Assembly: GCA_022843805.1 (NCBI GenBank)
Contig: JALHMY010000003.1
Location: 119,248 to 183,247, forward strand
Direction of reading: 5' to 3'
Source of the DNA: Fuerstiella sp.
GTDB lineage: Bacteria > Planctomycetota > Planctomycetia > Planctomycetales > Planctomycetaceae
Length of the DNA: 64,000 nucleotides
Part shown: positions 26,577 to 35,629 of the stretch, one piece after another
How positions within the stretch are numbered: the stretch's first letter is position 1
Layout of the letters: every line of letters starts with the position of its first letter
Notes under the pieces: generated by a model
Database searches by the model: none
The model's input: only the letters and a program-made list of their open reading frames with translations
What the model was told of the DNA's origin: nothing
Position numbers and translations under genes: made by a program

Positions 26577-27128
26577 GCCGCGTTATCCAACGAATTCTGC
26601 GTCCCGCCCCGGGGAAAAACCGTATTTCCAGACAACCAGCAGATTCTGCAACAGAAGGTCGTGCAGCACAACTGGTGACAATCAGAAATCGGCCATGTTC
26701 AGAAATGAAGAGAGCGGTTTGAGTAAACTCAAACCGCTCTCAGCGTTGAGTACATGAGGCGGGCCATTGCTCACGTACCAACACTTGCTAAAGACAGCAC
26801 GCAGCGTGCCAATTACACGAAAACCGATGGATCGGTTGTTTCATCTGCCCGTTCAAATAACACCCAGGCAATTTCAAACGCATGTTGCAAAATGCTGCAA
26901 CATGATGTGCAAAACGAAACACATTCGCACCCACCGGCATCGACTGAAAATCATCCTTTCTGCCAGCACATCGATCAACCAAAGCGACCAGCGTTCTCTG
27001 ATGAACCTCGTCTCGCTCCCTATGGGGTGCCGTAAGGGAGACAAGCTGTGCATCGGCAGCTAATCTTCAGGATCAGATTGACTGGAGGTTCGCAGAACGA
27101 AGTTGCTTTCAGGTAAGGAACATAACCA
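26577..27128. promoter_or_regulatory. 552-bp divergent intergenic region with hairpins
   Basis: This region holds the promoters of thiL (leftward) and the PIG-L gene (rightward). It contains a 14-bp perfect hairpin at 26710-26741 and a 9-bp inverted repeat CATGTTGCA/TGCAACATG at 26881-26904, which could be an operator. No gene is supported: the two overlapping plus-strand open frames at 26754-27063 have no recognisable family or ribosome site. Confidence 0.45.
26710..26741 (-). terminator. 14-bp perfect hairpin, possible small-RNA terminator or leader attenuator
   Basis: The stem GAGAGCGGTTTGAG pairs perfectly with its complement around a 4-nt loop. On the minus strand it is followed by TTCATTTC, a weak U-rich tail. 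No gene ends here, so it would stop either an unannotated small transcript or the thiL leader. Confidence 0.45.
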
Positions 27129-28064
27129 ATGAAATGTTGTATTTTGGCGATGCTGGCGATCTGTGGAGTTCTGTTTTCTCAGAGTCCGCAGACTTTTGTG
27201 CATGCTCAGGAGCCTGACGCCGGAGATGGAAAGCTGCGAATCATCTGTTTTGGAGCTCACCCGGACGATGCAGAATACAAGAGCGGGGGCACTGCCGCTC
27301 TCTGGGCCGCGCAGGGACATCATGTGAAACTTGTATCAGTCACAAACGGAGACATCGGACACTGGCAAATGGCGGGAGGACCACTGGCAAAACGCCGTAC
27401 GGCCGAATCAGCAGAAGTCGCCCGACGGCTCGGTGTCAGCTCCCAGGTTTTGGATATTCATGATGGAGAACTTCTGCCAACGCTGGAGAACCGCCAGACC
27501 ATCACAAGGCTGATTCGCGAATGGAATGCGGATATCGTGATTGCTCATCGCCCATGGGATTATCATCCGGATCATCGTTATGTTGGAGTGCTGGTACAGG
27601 ACGCCGCCTATATGGTCGCTGTGCCGTTCTTTTGTCCTGATACGCCGCCTCTGAAGAAGAACCCGGTGTTCCTGTATTCCAGTGACCGATTTCAAAAGCC
27701 CTATACGTTTGAGGCTGATATTGCTGTTGCTCTGGACGATGTCTTTGACAAAAAAGTTGACGCCCTGCTGGCACTTGAGTCACAGACTTTTGAAGGTGGT
27801 GCGCTTGGCTCCGCAGAAATAATGGCGGCCGCTCCACCAGCATCCGCACCCGAACTGCGGCGTGCATGGCTTCACGAACGCTGGGATCGCCGTCAGTCGT
27901 CGGAAGCGTCGCTCTACAGAAGCGCTTTGCTGAAGTGGTACGGCGATGAGAAAGGACAAAAGATCAAATATGCGGAGGCTTTTGAAATCTGTGAATATGG
28001 TCATCAGCCATCAGACGATGAGATCCGAAAGCTGTTCCCGTTTTTTCCACCGAAAACTCCGTAA
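27129..28064 (+). CDS. Secreted PIG-L (LmbE-like) deacetylase family protein
   Basis: A 311-residue exported protein (signal about 1-26, CILAMLAICGVLFSQSPQTFVHA). The zinc-dependent N-acetylglucosaminyl deacetylase fold is shown by AHPDDAEYKSGG (metal-binding HPDD, about 43-47) and HRPWDYHPDHRYVG (second metal histidine, about 140-153). It probably removes acetyl groups from an amino sugar or related compound; the substrate is unknown, and export makes the cytoplasmic mycothiol-type roles unlikely. The ribosome site AAGGAAC lies about 7 bp before the ATG. It converges with the isomerase-like gene. Confidence 0.9.
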   Translation: MKCCILAMLAICGVLFSQSPQTFVHAQEPDAGDGKLRIICFGAHPDDAEYKSGGTAALWAAQGHHVKLVSVTNGDIGHWQMAGGPLAKRRTAESAEVARRLGVSSQVLDIHDGELLPTLENRQTITRLIREWNADIVIAHRPWDYHPDHRYVGVLVQDAAYMVAVPFFCPDTPPLKKNPVFLYSSDRFQKPYTFEADIAVALDDVFDKKVDALLALESQTFEGGALGSAEIMAAAPPASAPELRRAWLHERWDRRQSSEASLYRSALLKWYGDEKGQKIKYAEAFEICEYGHQPSDDEIRKLFPFFPPKTP

Positions 28065-28130
28065 TACCGTTTCAATACAGCATTCCACCCGAATGAAGTT
28101 CCGCGGCGGGTCAATGGATATGTGATTCGA

Positions 28131-29039
28131 TCAGACATCCATGACCATTGCGCCATGCCGCAGTGACTGCACAGGATTCTGCCACGTTGGAATAAATTCC
28201 TGAGCCACAAAGCCTTTATATCCTGTTTCAACAATTGCCCGCAGCACAGCCGGATAATTGATTTCCTGCTGATCATCGATTTCACATCGTCCCGGATTTC
28301 CGGCTGTGTGGTAGTGTCCGATCAGGGATTGGTATTCGCGAATTCTCCGAATGACATCTCCATTCATAATCTGGACGTGATAGATGTCAAACAGCAGTCG
28401 AAAACCGGGGGAATCCATACGCCTGACCAGGTCGACGCATCGTTCAACATCATCACCAAAATAGCCGGGATGTCCTTTCATCGGATGAGAGTCATCCCGG
28501 CTGTTCAGGTGCTCAAGCACAAGTGTAATCTGTTTTTCTTCTGCGTAATCGATGACCTGTTTCCAGCAGTCAATGCAGTTTTTTTCTGCTGTCGAATCAC
28601 TCATTCCGGCGACTCGCATGCCAGTAAACGTGATCACGGTGCTGCACTCCGACTGAACGGCCAGATCAATTGACTGCCGCAGTTTGGCAATGCATTCCGG
28701 GTGATTCGCGGGGTCGACCGGCCCTTTGGCAAATCCATGGCTGCTTACCAGAGAAATACGAAGTCCCTTCTGTCGGGCTTCCGGATAAAATGAAGCTGGA
28801 ATCCCTTCAATGCCCTCAATGCCCACTTCGACGCAATGTCTGATCAGGTCTGGCACAGGCATGGGATTGAAACACCATCCCATCACGGACTGCCGGATAC
28901 GCCTGCCGGAAATTCGAAAATCATCCGGCACCTGCGTGCCTTCGGCGGCAGCTCTCGTTTCTGAAGCCGTCGCAGCGGACGCAACCACGGCCGCTCCGGC
29001 AAGCAAATGTCGGCGAGAAATTGAGTGATCATTCGTCAT
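28131..29039 (-). CDS. Tat-exported sugar isomerase/epimerase-like TIM barrel (hydroxypyruvate isomerase-like)
   Basis: A 302-residue protein with a twin-arginine signal (SRRHLLAGAAVVASAATA). The body is an AP-endonuclease-2/xylose-isomerase-like TIM barrel. VLEHLNSRDD and LLFDIYHVQIMNGDVIRRI supply typical Glu, Asp and His metal ligands, GHYHTAGNPGRCEID resembles hydroxypyruvate isomerase (Hyi), and the late FVAQEFIP supplies the last Glu. Planctomycetes carry many exported members with unknown substrates. The next gene upstream on the same strand is the EutB-EutC fusion, 24 bp away, so the two may share a transcript. Confidence 0.88.
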   Translation of the reverse strand: MTNDHSISRRHLLAGAAVVASAATASETRAAAEGTQVPDDFRISGRRIRQSVMGWCFNPMPVPDLIRHCVEVGIEGIEGIPASFYPEARQKGLRISLVSSHGFAKGPVDPANHPECIAKLRQSIDLAVQSECSTVITFTGMRVAGMSDSTAEKNCIDCWKQVIDYAEEKQITLVLEHLNSRDDSHPMKGHPGYFGDDVERCVDLVRRMDSPGFRLLFDIYHVQIMNGDVIRRIREYQSLIGHYHTAGNPGRCEIDDQQEINYPAVLRAIVETGYKGFVAQEFIPTWQNPVQSLRHGAMVMDV

Positions 29040-29063
29040 AGTACTTATCTCAGTTTCCCAGGT

Positions 29064-31370
29064 TTATGCCTTGTTCATCAGATCGCGCAGAATCCGCACA
29101 GCATCCACAGCGGCTGTTTCAGGAAGAAGGGCCGTTGATGCAATTCCGGAAACAACTCGCGTAATGTTATGGTCCACTTTGTCCGCAATCTTCCATGTCT
29201 CGCCTGAAGCAGCGGTCAGATAGATCGACAACGTGTGATGGCCACTTCCCGGACGTTCGCCAATAATGTGAATGATCGAACGCTGGTGTTCGAGTCCCCC
29301 GAACAGCGTTTCGCCGATTCGATAGCCAGCACGTACGCGGCCTGAATGTACCAGCAAATGTTCCGGTGCAGCTCGCAAATTGAATCGACCGAGCTCAGAT
29401 CTCAGCTTTTCTGTCAGCTTATCCAGATGATTCGGAGTTGTGACGGCAAGAGCGTTCAGACCGTCTGAAATCACAATCTGCACGTCGAACTGTCCCCGGT
29501 GCTCATCACGCAGACGCTGAACGTCCGCAAGCGATTCATCGGAAAGATGTTCTCCTGAAACCGGATGCAGAATGTAGTCAGTACGGTCAGCGGAACGAGT
29601 TCGCAGCCTCCGCACATGTGGAACCCGATTCGCAAAATCATCGCTGACTTCGAGCCATATGCACTTTCGCGAATCTTCGTAAATGAACTGAACCTGCTCC
29701 GCCAGCTGCGGCGCCGGATCCGAGAATCGGCTTCCATATCCCTCAGCCAGAAATACGCCTCTCTGCCGAACCTCTTCTGCCTGCAGCTGCCCCTCAAGGC
29801 GGATCACATCGTCAGTTCGAACATCACCTTTCGCCCGGCAATACTGCAGGTATACCCAGACCGGATCTCCAAAATGTTCACTGGGCCGCCCGTCCGGAGT
29901 AATTACACCAAGACGCCTGAAGAATGCCCACATCTGATCGTTTACGCGGAATCCAAACTTCTCGCGAAGCCTCACGTGATCGTGAAAACTGGTTGTCAGA
30001 TACCCAAGCATCGGGTCAATCTTAGTCGGCAATGCCATCAAATACGCCGGATTCGCAGGCATGATCTGATCGAGACACCAGTCCAGATCGGACAAAGAAA
30101 CGTCCATATGCAGCGTCGAACAAACGTCCAGACCGATGGTCAGTCCGTGAAGCTTGCCCATGACAATATCTTCCAGGCAGCATCGCACCAGCTGCTCCCG
30201 GGATCGAAAAACCTCTGGTCCGATGAATCCGGCCACATCATTAAGATGGACCCATGGCTCCGCCGGTTTCCCTGCCTTTCTCAGAGAGGCTGCCACATGC
30301 TGCGACAACAACCGGGCAAAGCCGTACTTTCTGGACTCATGCACCACCATGTCGGTTCCGTGTCCATGACCATTCGTAAAGTCGGCTCCCTGGCCCGTTT
30401 CAAAGTACAGTCCAAATCTTGTACTGCGTTCATCCGCATAGGTCAGCATTTTCTCGACAGAAATGTCGAACGTCTGATTTGCAGCATCGTTGCCTGCAAT
30501 ACTCTGGAACCACAATTCCGTAAGCCCGTTCTGCTGACGCTCAACCTCAGCCTGAACATCAATGTGTGCGAGCACACAATGTGGCATCACATCATCAATG
30601 CCAAACGTGACCAGAATATCCTGCAGCACTTTTTCAACCGCTGCCACGGAATCCGGATCACTGGAAACCGGATTTGTCCCGAGTAACACATCTCCCACTG
30701 CAAACGAAAATCCGTTGAACACCTGCCAGCGAATATCATTCACATTGTCAGTTGGTGAATTGGGCTGTATTCGTGCTCCGAGATATCCTTTTGCTCCTAT
30801 CTGACTTCCGGGAAGCGGATTGAAAACCTTTGCTCCGACGCTGATCAGTTCATCATTCGTCATCAGTCGAACGACACAGGCAATCACATCGCTGGACAAA
30901 ACGTCACGAATCTTCCGAATTGCACTTTCATCTTCTTCAAGCAAAAAAGTCTTCAGCTGACCAATCGTCATCTGCCCGATTCGCCGATAGGATTCGCCAT
31001 CAGAATGCTGTGCAAGCAGATCACTCAGCTGATCACGAAACGGGGGATGCGTGTCGATTTGTTCAATGGTTGTCCGCGACAGGAGCCGACGAGCCTGAAT
31101 ACGTGATTGCTCATCGGCAGCCGCCACACCGACAATCTGATCACCTTCCTTAAATTCGTTTGCGGCGCCCAGAATCCGGCGATAGAGCTGCTGATCCCAC
31201 TGGCCGGCCGACCGTGTTACCCATGCGATCAGATCTTCGCCCGCATGGTCAGCGGGCAGCGAATTTCCGGCGAAGGTCGCTGCGTTTGAACCAAAGGCCC
31301 GCAGGGAAACCCCAGCGTTCAGAATTGCGCCCCCAAGTCCGGCTTTCAGAAAGTGGCGACGTTCCATCAT
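29064..31370 (-). CDS. eutBC: Ethanolamine ammonia-lyase, fused large and small subunits, with Tat signal
   Basis: This 768-residue protein begins with a Tat-like signal, ERRHFLKAGLGGAILNAG. Residues about 45-505 match EutB, the large subunit: GVAAADEQSRIQARRLLS, NPLPGSQIG, RIQPNSPTDNVNDI, CVLAHIDVQ, FETGQGADF, NDVAGFIGPEVF and LTTSFHDHVRLREKFG. Residues about 530-768 match EutC: VVISDGLNALAV-like VIVSDGLNALAV context, RVRAGYRIGETLFGG and IGERPGSGHHTLSIY. The normal enzyme uses adenosylcobalamin to turn ethanolamine into acetaldehyde and ammonia in the cytoplasm. Here the subunits are one chain with an export signal, and no eutA, aldehyde dehydrogenase or microcompartment shell gene is nearby. 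GGAG lies 8 bp before the ATG. Confidence 0.9.
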   Translation of the reverse strand: MMERRHFLKAGLGGAILNAGVSLRAFGSNAATFAGNSLPADHAGEDLIAWVTRSAGQWDQQLYRRILGAANEFKEGDQIVGVAAADEQSRIQARRLLSRTTIEQIDTHPPFRDQLSDLLAQHSDGESYRRIGQMTIGQLKTFLLEEDESAIRKIRDVLSSDVIACVVRLMTNDELISVGAKVFNPLPGSQIGAKGYLGARIQPNSPTDNVNDIRWQVFNGFSFAVGDVLLGTNPVSSDPDSVAAVEKVLQDILVTFGIDDVMPHCVLAHIDVQAEVERQQNGLTELWFQSIAGNDAANQTFDISVEKMLTYADERSTRFGLYFETGQGADFTNGHGHGTDMVVHESRKYGFARLLSQHVAASLRKAGKPAEPWVHLNDVAGFIGPEVFRSREQLVRCCLEDIVMGKLHGLTIGLDVCSTLHMDVSLSDLDWCLDQIMPANPAYLMALPTKIDPMLGYLTTSFHDHVRLREKFGFRVNDQMWAFFRRLGVITPDGRPSEHFGDPVWVYLQYCRAKGDVRTDDVIRLEGQLQAEEVRQRGVFLAEGYGSRFSDPAPQLAEQVQFIYEDSRKCIWLEVSDDFANRVPHVRRLRTRSADRTDYILHPVSGEHLSDESLADVQRLRDEHRGQFDVQIVISDGLNALAVTTPNHLDKLTEKLRSELGRFNLRAAPEHLLVHSGRVRAGYRIGETLFGGLEHQRSIIHIIGERPGSGHHTLSIYLTAASGETWKIADKVDHNITRVVSGIASTALLPETAAVDAVRILRDLMNKA

Positions 31371-31436
31371 TTGGCGAGCTCCAATCAGGGCAGAGCCGGG
31401 CCATCTGGCCCGGCATTCACGTTGACTCGATCAGAT

Positions 31437-32720
31437 TCATTCGGGCCTTTGCGGCGGAGACCGGCGGTCATCGCCGCTCCGATCGCGTTCATCCCTTCCA
31501 TCCCGGCCACTGTTAAACCGATCCGGTCCCCCGCCCTGACCCGGCGGCGGGCCAGGCCTGAAGGAAAACAGCCGATGATAAGACATCAGAGCATCGTCAT
31601 AAGCCAGCAGACCACGATACAAACGCAATTGCGCCGAATCTTCCATATGGTGACTGAGAATCGCAAGCTTCTGCAACTGATCCCTGGCAAGATCCGGATT
31701 CAGCAACATCACTCGCTGTCGCTCCTCATCGGAAGCCGATGCAAACGCATCCACCAGCTCACTGTCTGATGCCACAAAATTTGCCCTGACCGCCCCGCCA
31801 AAATCGATCACAGCCTGATCGAGCACGGAAACTGAATCAATGATGACGTTGATTCGATTGATCAGCAAACGCGGGTTGCGATCGCCTCCGGGTGAAAGCC
31901 GACCATGCTTGACACGATCCGTATACTTTGCAGCCCATTCGGAATCCCATTCGACCGTCAGAGTGCTCAGCGCATCAATCAGGGGCGACAAGCGATCAAA
32001 GGCCGATGCTGCATTGCTTTCACGCAGGCTAAACAATGCCTGAAGCGTACGGTACAGAAGCTTCTCATCCTGACTCGTCAATGCCGCAAGTTCTCGCTGC
32101 TGTTCGGGACTGAGAGAGGATTCCGGATAAGCATGATCCAGCAGATTGTGATATTGTTTTGGGGTGAGCTCCAGAGTCGGCAGAGATTCAGGGATCCCAC
32201 TATTCTCCGGGCGAGACCTCATACCGATAAACTGACGTGAAAAACGAAACGGTCCGTGAGAGAAGTCGACAATCAGGTTTCCGGATTTCTGCTGATCGTC
32301 AAAAATCCGGCTGCTGATCGCCTTTGCATCCTGCTCTCGAATCAGGCTCTGTAAAGTGTTCCGGTCTGCAGTGCTGACGGAAGCCCACCATTCCGTAAAC
32401 AGATCAAGCTTCTTCTGAAGCTCGGGATCGCCCTCCACCGCGGCATGCAGCTGCTCAAGTGCCTTCTTACGTTCCTCCGCCAGTGGCCCTGATTCAGGGC
32501 TTCCGGCGGAAGGAGCGATCACGGGCCGCCATGCACTGTAGTTTTTACGAATCAACAGCTGTTTTTCGGCTGGCATTGATGCAAACAACTCACGATTGTT
32601 CTGCAGCTCCAGATCGGCTTTGGTTGGTCGCCCCCACAGGATTGCAGCCACCACAACCCCGGCAGTACACGCGGCAACAAGCCACAATCGCTCGACCAGC
32701 TTAATGCGGTTCACTCTCAT
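31437..32720 (-). CDS. Hypothetical membrane-anchored protein of the ECF sigma operon
   Basis: A 427-residue protein with one N-terminal membrane helix (about 10-29, VERLWLVAACTAGVVVAAILW) and a long, probably periplasmic, alpha-helical body. The C-terminus is low-complexity with Gly, Pro, Arg and Asp (PGPPPGQGGGPDRF and later RDGRDERDRSGDDRR). No family is recognised. Its ATG overlaps the anti-sigma stop codon by 4 bp (ATGA), so it is coupled to the sigma/anti-sigma pair and could be part of the sensing complex. Confidence 0.75.
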   Translation of the reverse strand: MRVNRIKLVERLWLVAACTAGVVVAAILWGRPTKADLELQNNRELFASMPAEKQLLIRKNYSAWRPVIAPSAGSPESGPLAEERKKALEQLHAAVEGDPELQKKLDLFTEWWASVSTADRNTLQSLIREQDAKAISSRIFDDQQKSGNLIVDFSHGPFRFSRQFIGMRSRPENSGIPESLPTLELTPKQYHNLLDHAYPESSLSPEQQRELAALTSQDEKLLYRTLQALFSLRESNAASAFDRLSPLIDALSTLTVEWDSEWAAKYTDRVKHGRLSPGGDRNPRLLINRINVIIDSVSVLDQAVIDFGGAVRANFVASDSELVDAFASASDEERQRVMLLNPDLARDQLQKLAILSHHMEDSAQLRLYRGLLAYDDALMSYHRLFSFRPGPPPGQGGGPDRFNSGRDGRDERDRSGDDRRSPPQRPE

Positions 32721-33265
32721 CGGATTTCCTCATCCATATCTGGTTTGGATCGGATTTCCAGATTCTTCAAAAACTCGACACTGGGAATGGGGCGGTAAAG
32801 GGAATACCTTTCCAGCAGACTCATGTTCTGCAGCATCTGAACGTCATCAGGATTTGATGACGTGGCAGAATACCAGCGGCCCGCGAGGAGGCCAGCTGAT
32901 GCAAGAACAAACGACAACGCGAACGTCATCAGGATTTTGAGGAGCGGAACTCGACCAGGATTCGCGACCGTCTCACCGTCAGCCACATCGGTCAGGGTTC
33001 CCAGCGATGGCGCTGACATTGATGCAAGAGTACGCTGAGTGAACTCGCCGCTGGCCGGCATTTCCTCCAGCGTATTCAACATCCGCCATGTCTTATCCAG
33101 CATTTCCGCATTTTGTCGAAGCGGCTCATCATCAACCAGGCGGCGTTCCATCTCATCAACAGCGACTTCATCCAGCTCGCCGTCAAGATACGCAACCAGC
33201 TCCACCAGCCGAGGATCAGCGGCTGCTCCAAATTCTGCCAGGTTGTCGCCTTCGGTCTGACCCAT
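32717..33265 (-). CDS. Putative transmembrane anti-sigma factor
   Basis: A 182-residue protein. The cytoplasmic N-terminal part (VELVAYLDGELDEVAVDEMERRLVDD) resembles the anti-sigma fold of ZAS-type proteins, but the zinc motif HxxxCxxC is absent. A single membrane helix is at about 108-130 (ILMTFALSFVLASAGLLAGRW), followed by a short outer tail. The gene starts 2 bp after the sigma-factor stop and overlaps the next gene by 4 bp. It probably holds the ECF sigma factor inactive at the membrane until a signal arrives. Confidence 0.8.
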   Translation of the reverse strand: MGQTEGDNLAEFGAAADPRLVELVAYLDGELDEVAVDEMERRLVDDEPLRQNAEMLDKTWRMLNTLEEMPASGEFTQRTLASMSAPSLGTLTDVADGETVANPGRVPLLKILMTFALSFVLASAGLLAGRWYSATSSNPDDVQMLQNMSLLERYSLYRPIPSVEFLKNLEIRSKPDMDEEIR

Positions 33266-33267
33266 GA

Positions 33268-33933
33268 CTAAAGATACTTTTCAAGACTTTCTTTCAGCTT
33301 GATGCGGGCGCGCGATAACAGCGATTTCACGGCGACTGCACCCAGTCCCATGATCTCACCAATTTCCTCGTAGCTCATCCCCTCAAATTTGTGCAGGAGT
33401 ACAGCGGTTTTCTGGCGTTCACCAAGTTCATCCAGCGCATTTCGGACGACATCACGCATTTCACTGGAATCAAGCTGCCGAGTCGGCATAAGTGCCGATT
33501 TTTCTGCGAGAATCTGACCATTTGGTTGAAAATCGTGCTGGCCGGAGCCGGAAGCCAGCGGGATTTCCCTTCGCTTCACCGTCCCCCGCTTCTGGTTACT
33601 GGCGAGATTATGTGCAATGCGAAACAGCCAGGTGGAGAAACGAGCCTTGGGTTCATACCGTTCCCGGGAACGGAATACCCGAAGGAAAACTTCCTGGGCA
33701 AGATCCTCTGCGGCTGCCCGATCATGCAAAAGATGGAAGAAAAATCCCACCATCCGATCCTGATAAAGCATGACCAGTTGCTCAAACGCGTCGTCATCCC
33801 CTTCCGCCACGCGCAACATGAGTTGCACGTCCGGGTCAGCCAGGTACTGGTTCTGAAGACTTTGCGAAACCAAAACAGACAACTCCGCTGGCAGTGGCTT
33901 TTCTGTGACGGTTTGGAAACACGTCAGCCGCAT
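33268..33933 (-). CDS. RNA polymerase ECF sigma factor
   Basis: A 221-residue ECF-type sigma factor. Region 2 runs from about 42 to 110 (AEGDDDAFEQLVMLYQDRMVGFFFH, AEDLAQEVFLRVFRSR, FSTWLFRIAHNLASNQKR). Region 4 spans about 162-215 and carries the -35-binding helix-turn-helix (LGERQKTAVLLHKFEGMSY, EIGEIMGLGAVAVKSLLSRAR). The linker between them is long. It is followed directly by the anti-sigma gene. It should direct transcription of a small stress- or envelope-related regulon, probably including this operon. Confidence 0.93.
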   Translation of the reverse strand: MRLTCFQTVTEKPLPAELSVLVSQSLQNQYLADPDVQLMLRVAEGDDDAFEQLVMLYQDRMVGFFFHLLHDRAAAEDLAQEVFLRVFRSRERYEPKARFSTWLFRIAHNLASNQKRGTVKRREIPLASGSGQHDFQPNGQILAEKSALMPTRQLDSSEMRDVVRNALDELGERQKTAVLLHKFEGMSYEEIGEIMGLGAVAVKSLLSRARIKLKESLEKYL

Positions 33934-34109
33934 GAAACGGGAATTGCCTGGTTCTCAGGACAATTGACCCCACAGGCCACCACGTGATGTCTACTGTACG
34001 CTTCTGGATCGCGAAAAAACAAGCTGAAACCAATTGAACACTCGGATTGCAAAGACGGCGCACCGCAATCCGCAAATGCTGAGGGGAGACTGTATTGCAG
34101 CGTGCCTGC

Positions 34110-34149
34110 AAAAAAAAAGCCTCGATCCGGAAAAACCAGATCGAGGCTT
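34110..34149 (-). terminator. Rho-independent terminator after tRNA-Glu
   Basis: On the minus strand an 11-bp stem AAGCCTCGATC/GATCGAGGCTT with an 11-nt loop is followed by a run of T (34110-34118). It starts 3 bp after the tRNA and is the clearest intrinsic terminator in the window. Confidence 0.92.
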
Positions 34150-34151
34150 GA

Positions 34152-34226
34152 TGACCCCAGGGGGATTTGAACCCCCGTTACCGGAATGAAAATCCGATGT
34201 CCTAGACCTAACTAGACGATGGGGCC
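34152..34226 (-). tRNA. tRNA-Glu (anticodon UUC)
   Basis: The 75-nt gene folds as a cloverleaf. The acceptor arm is GGCCCCA/TGGGGTC. The anticodon stem TCGGA/TCCGG has loop TTTTCAT, giving anticodon TTC. The T arm is CGGGG..CCCCT with loop TTCAAAT. The sequence GGCCCCATCGTCTAG is typical of bacterial tRNA-Glu. The 3' CCA is not encoded. Confidence 0.96.
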
Positions 34227-34309
34227 GCTGGCCAAAAACAAAGCGATCCGGAATTCATACAAATCACGCAAAGGAGCGTCCGAATCGCACTGTCTGAAAG
34301 ATAGCAGTT

Positions 34310-34516
34310 TCAAACAGCATTTTCTTCGGTGGAGGGGGAAGAAAACTTCAAATTTTCCCGCAAGATTGCTTCCATAACTTCCTTGCGGTGAACGGCAACA
34401 TCTTTTGGAGCGTCAATTCCCAGACGCACTTTGTCTCCGCGAATCTCAATCACGGTGACAACGACGTTCTCCCCAATGACGATGCTTTCATTTTTCTTCC
34501 GTGACAAGACAAGCAT
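34310..34516 (-). CDS. csrA: Carbon storage regulator CsrA
   Basis: A 68-residue RNA-binding regulator that binds GGA motifs in mRNA leaders and controls translation, including of flagellin and carbon metabolism genes. The canonical [15 protein letters not shown] start and [17 protein letters not shown] core are present. The ATG at 34516 is chosen because GAGGTG lies 6 bp upstream and CsrA proteins start exactly here. In many bacteria csrA sits beside flgL/fliW; here it lies between tRNA-Glu and HU, 15 kb from the flagellar cluster. Confidence 0.96.
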   Translation of the reverse strand: MLVLSRKKNESIVIGENVVVTVIEIRGDKVRLGIDAPKDVAVHRKEVMEAILRENLKFSSPSTEENAV

Positions 34517-34931
34517 GTCGACACCTCGTAATTCAGCCATCCAGACAATTTGAAGTTTTAGAGCCTGGCAATTGGCCGATTCTGCCCAGGAAAGGACAAC
34601 AGAAATTCAAAAAAGTTCCTTTTCAAAACCAGCAAATTTCGAAAACCCACGGATTCCGAGAAAATTCCACAACCGGCTGGTTCCCAACAGTTTACGCACT
34701 GTGCATGTCGTGGTCAAGAATCCACTGCAGCAAAAACTGCCACTTTGGCCCGAAATCAGCCGCAGAAAACGGCACAAATCCTGAATGCATTTATGCCGCC
34801 CTGCTGCTTTAAACTCTTCAACCGCCAGAAAACTGCCGTCGGTGTCGAGGGAACGCCGCAACGACGCAACCCTCGCACCTTCATCGTCCTCGGACTGCCT
34901 CCCCAAAAGTTAACCGTCCGTTAAAGATTGT
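34517..34931. other. Intergenic region, no gene seen
   Basis: It holds the csrA promoter region and the 3' end of the HU gene. Open frames here have no family match. The weak hairpin at 34910-34924 is listed separately. Confidence 0.4.
34905..34924 (-). terminator. Weak terminator-like hairpin after the HU gene
   Basis: On the minus strand TTAAC/GTTAA (5-bp stem, 5-nt loop) is followed by CTTTTG, 7 bp after the HU stop codon. The stem is short and A-T rich. Confidence 0.35.
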
Positions 34932-35246
34932 TTAGATCATTTCCTTCAGTTTCTTCAGCGGTCGAGCCTTTACAACTTTTGATGCAGGTCGAGCCTTAAT
35001 CGTGATCTCTTCGCCAGTCGCCGGATTCCGTCCAACGCGTTCCTTGGTCGCAGGCTTTGTATGAACATAGATCTTCAGAAGTCCTGGAAGATTAAATACC
35101 CCCGGGCCCTTGCGAATATTGGATTCAATCAGGCTCTCCATTGCATCCAGGACCGCCCCAACGTCCTTACGGCTTTGCCCGGTGGCATCGGCCAGTGCAT
35201 TCAGGATCTCCGTCTTCGACAACGGCTTATCAGATTGTTTCGCCAT
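34932..35246 (-). CDS. hup: HU-family DNA-binding protein
   Basis: A 104-residue histone-like protein that bends and packages DNA. Landmarks are LSKTEILNALADATGQSRKDVGAVLDAM, the beta-arm GPGVFNLPGLLKIYVHTKPATKERVGRNPATGEEI-type region (the usual GFG is replaced), and KARPASKVVKARPLKKLKEMI at the end. The N-terminus is a few residues longer than E. coli HU. GGGAG lies 9 bp before the ATG. It is divergent from rsmD. Confidence 0.93.
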   Translation of the reverse strand: MAKQSDKPLSKTEILNALADATGQSRKDVGAVLDAMESLIESNIRKGPGVFNLPGLLKIYVHTKPATKERVGRNPATGEEITIKARPASKVVKARPLKKLKEMI

Positions 35247-35629
35247 CTGTTCATTACTCCCTGGTTACATCAGTTTCACAAAAGGAAATTGGTTGGTTTG
35301 GTTCAGGAAACACCGGACACCCGAGAAATCTCCTGCGTTTTTTGAACGGAAGTAAAGGTCTGTTCACAGTGACTGTCAATGCAATGGACAAAGGAAAATC
35401 AGGAAAACGTTGAGTTTTTAGGGTTTTCCTAATGTCAGGTGCCAGTTTCGCAGCGGATAACTCCCGCTATCTTTGCAAATCATCACAATTGCTTCACCCT
35501 GTGGACCACCTGTTTTGCTTTTTTCTGTCCACATTTCCACAATACAACCGTTCGATCTCGACGGTCGCTCTCTGCGGTCTGTTTCTCCGGCAGTCGAACT
35601 CTCGCTTGTTTCCTCAGGGTAAATTGCAC
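35247..35629. promoter_or_regulatory. Divergent intergenic region between HU and rsmD
   Basis: It holds the promoters of both genes. An open frame runs leftward from rsmD through this region, but its residues look non-coding. No defined promoter pair was recognised. Confidence 0.35.

Noticed and set aside
26577..26760. Possible TPP riboswitch before thiL (CTGAGAG)
   Set aside because: The other conserved parts of the riboswitch are absent.
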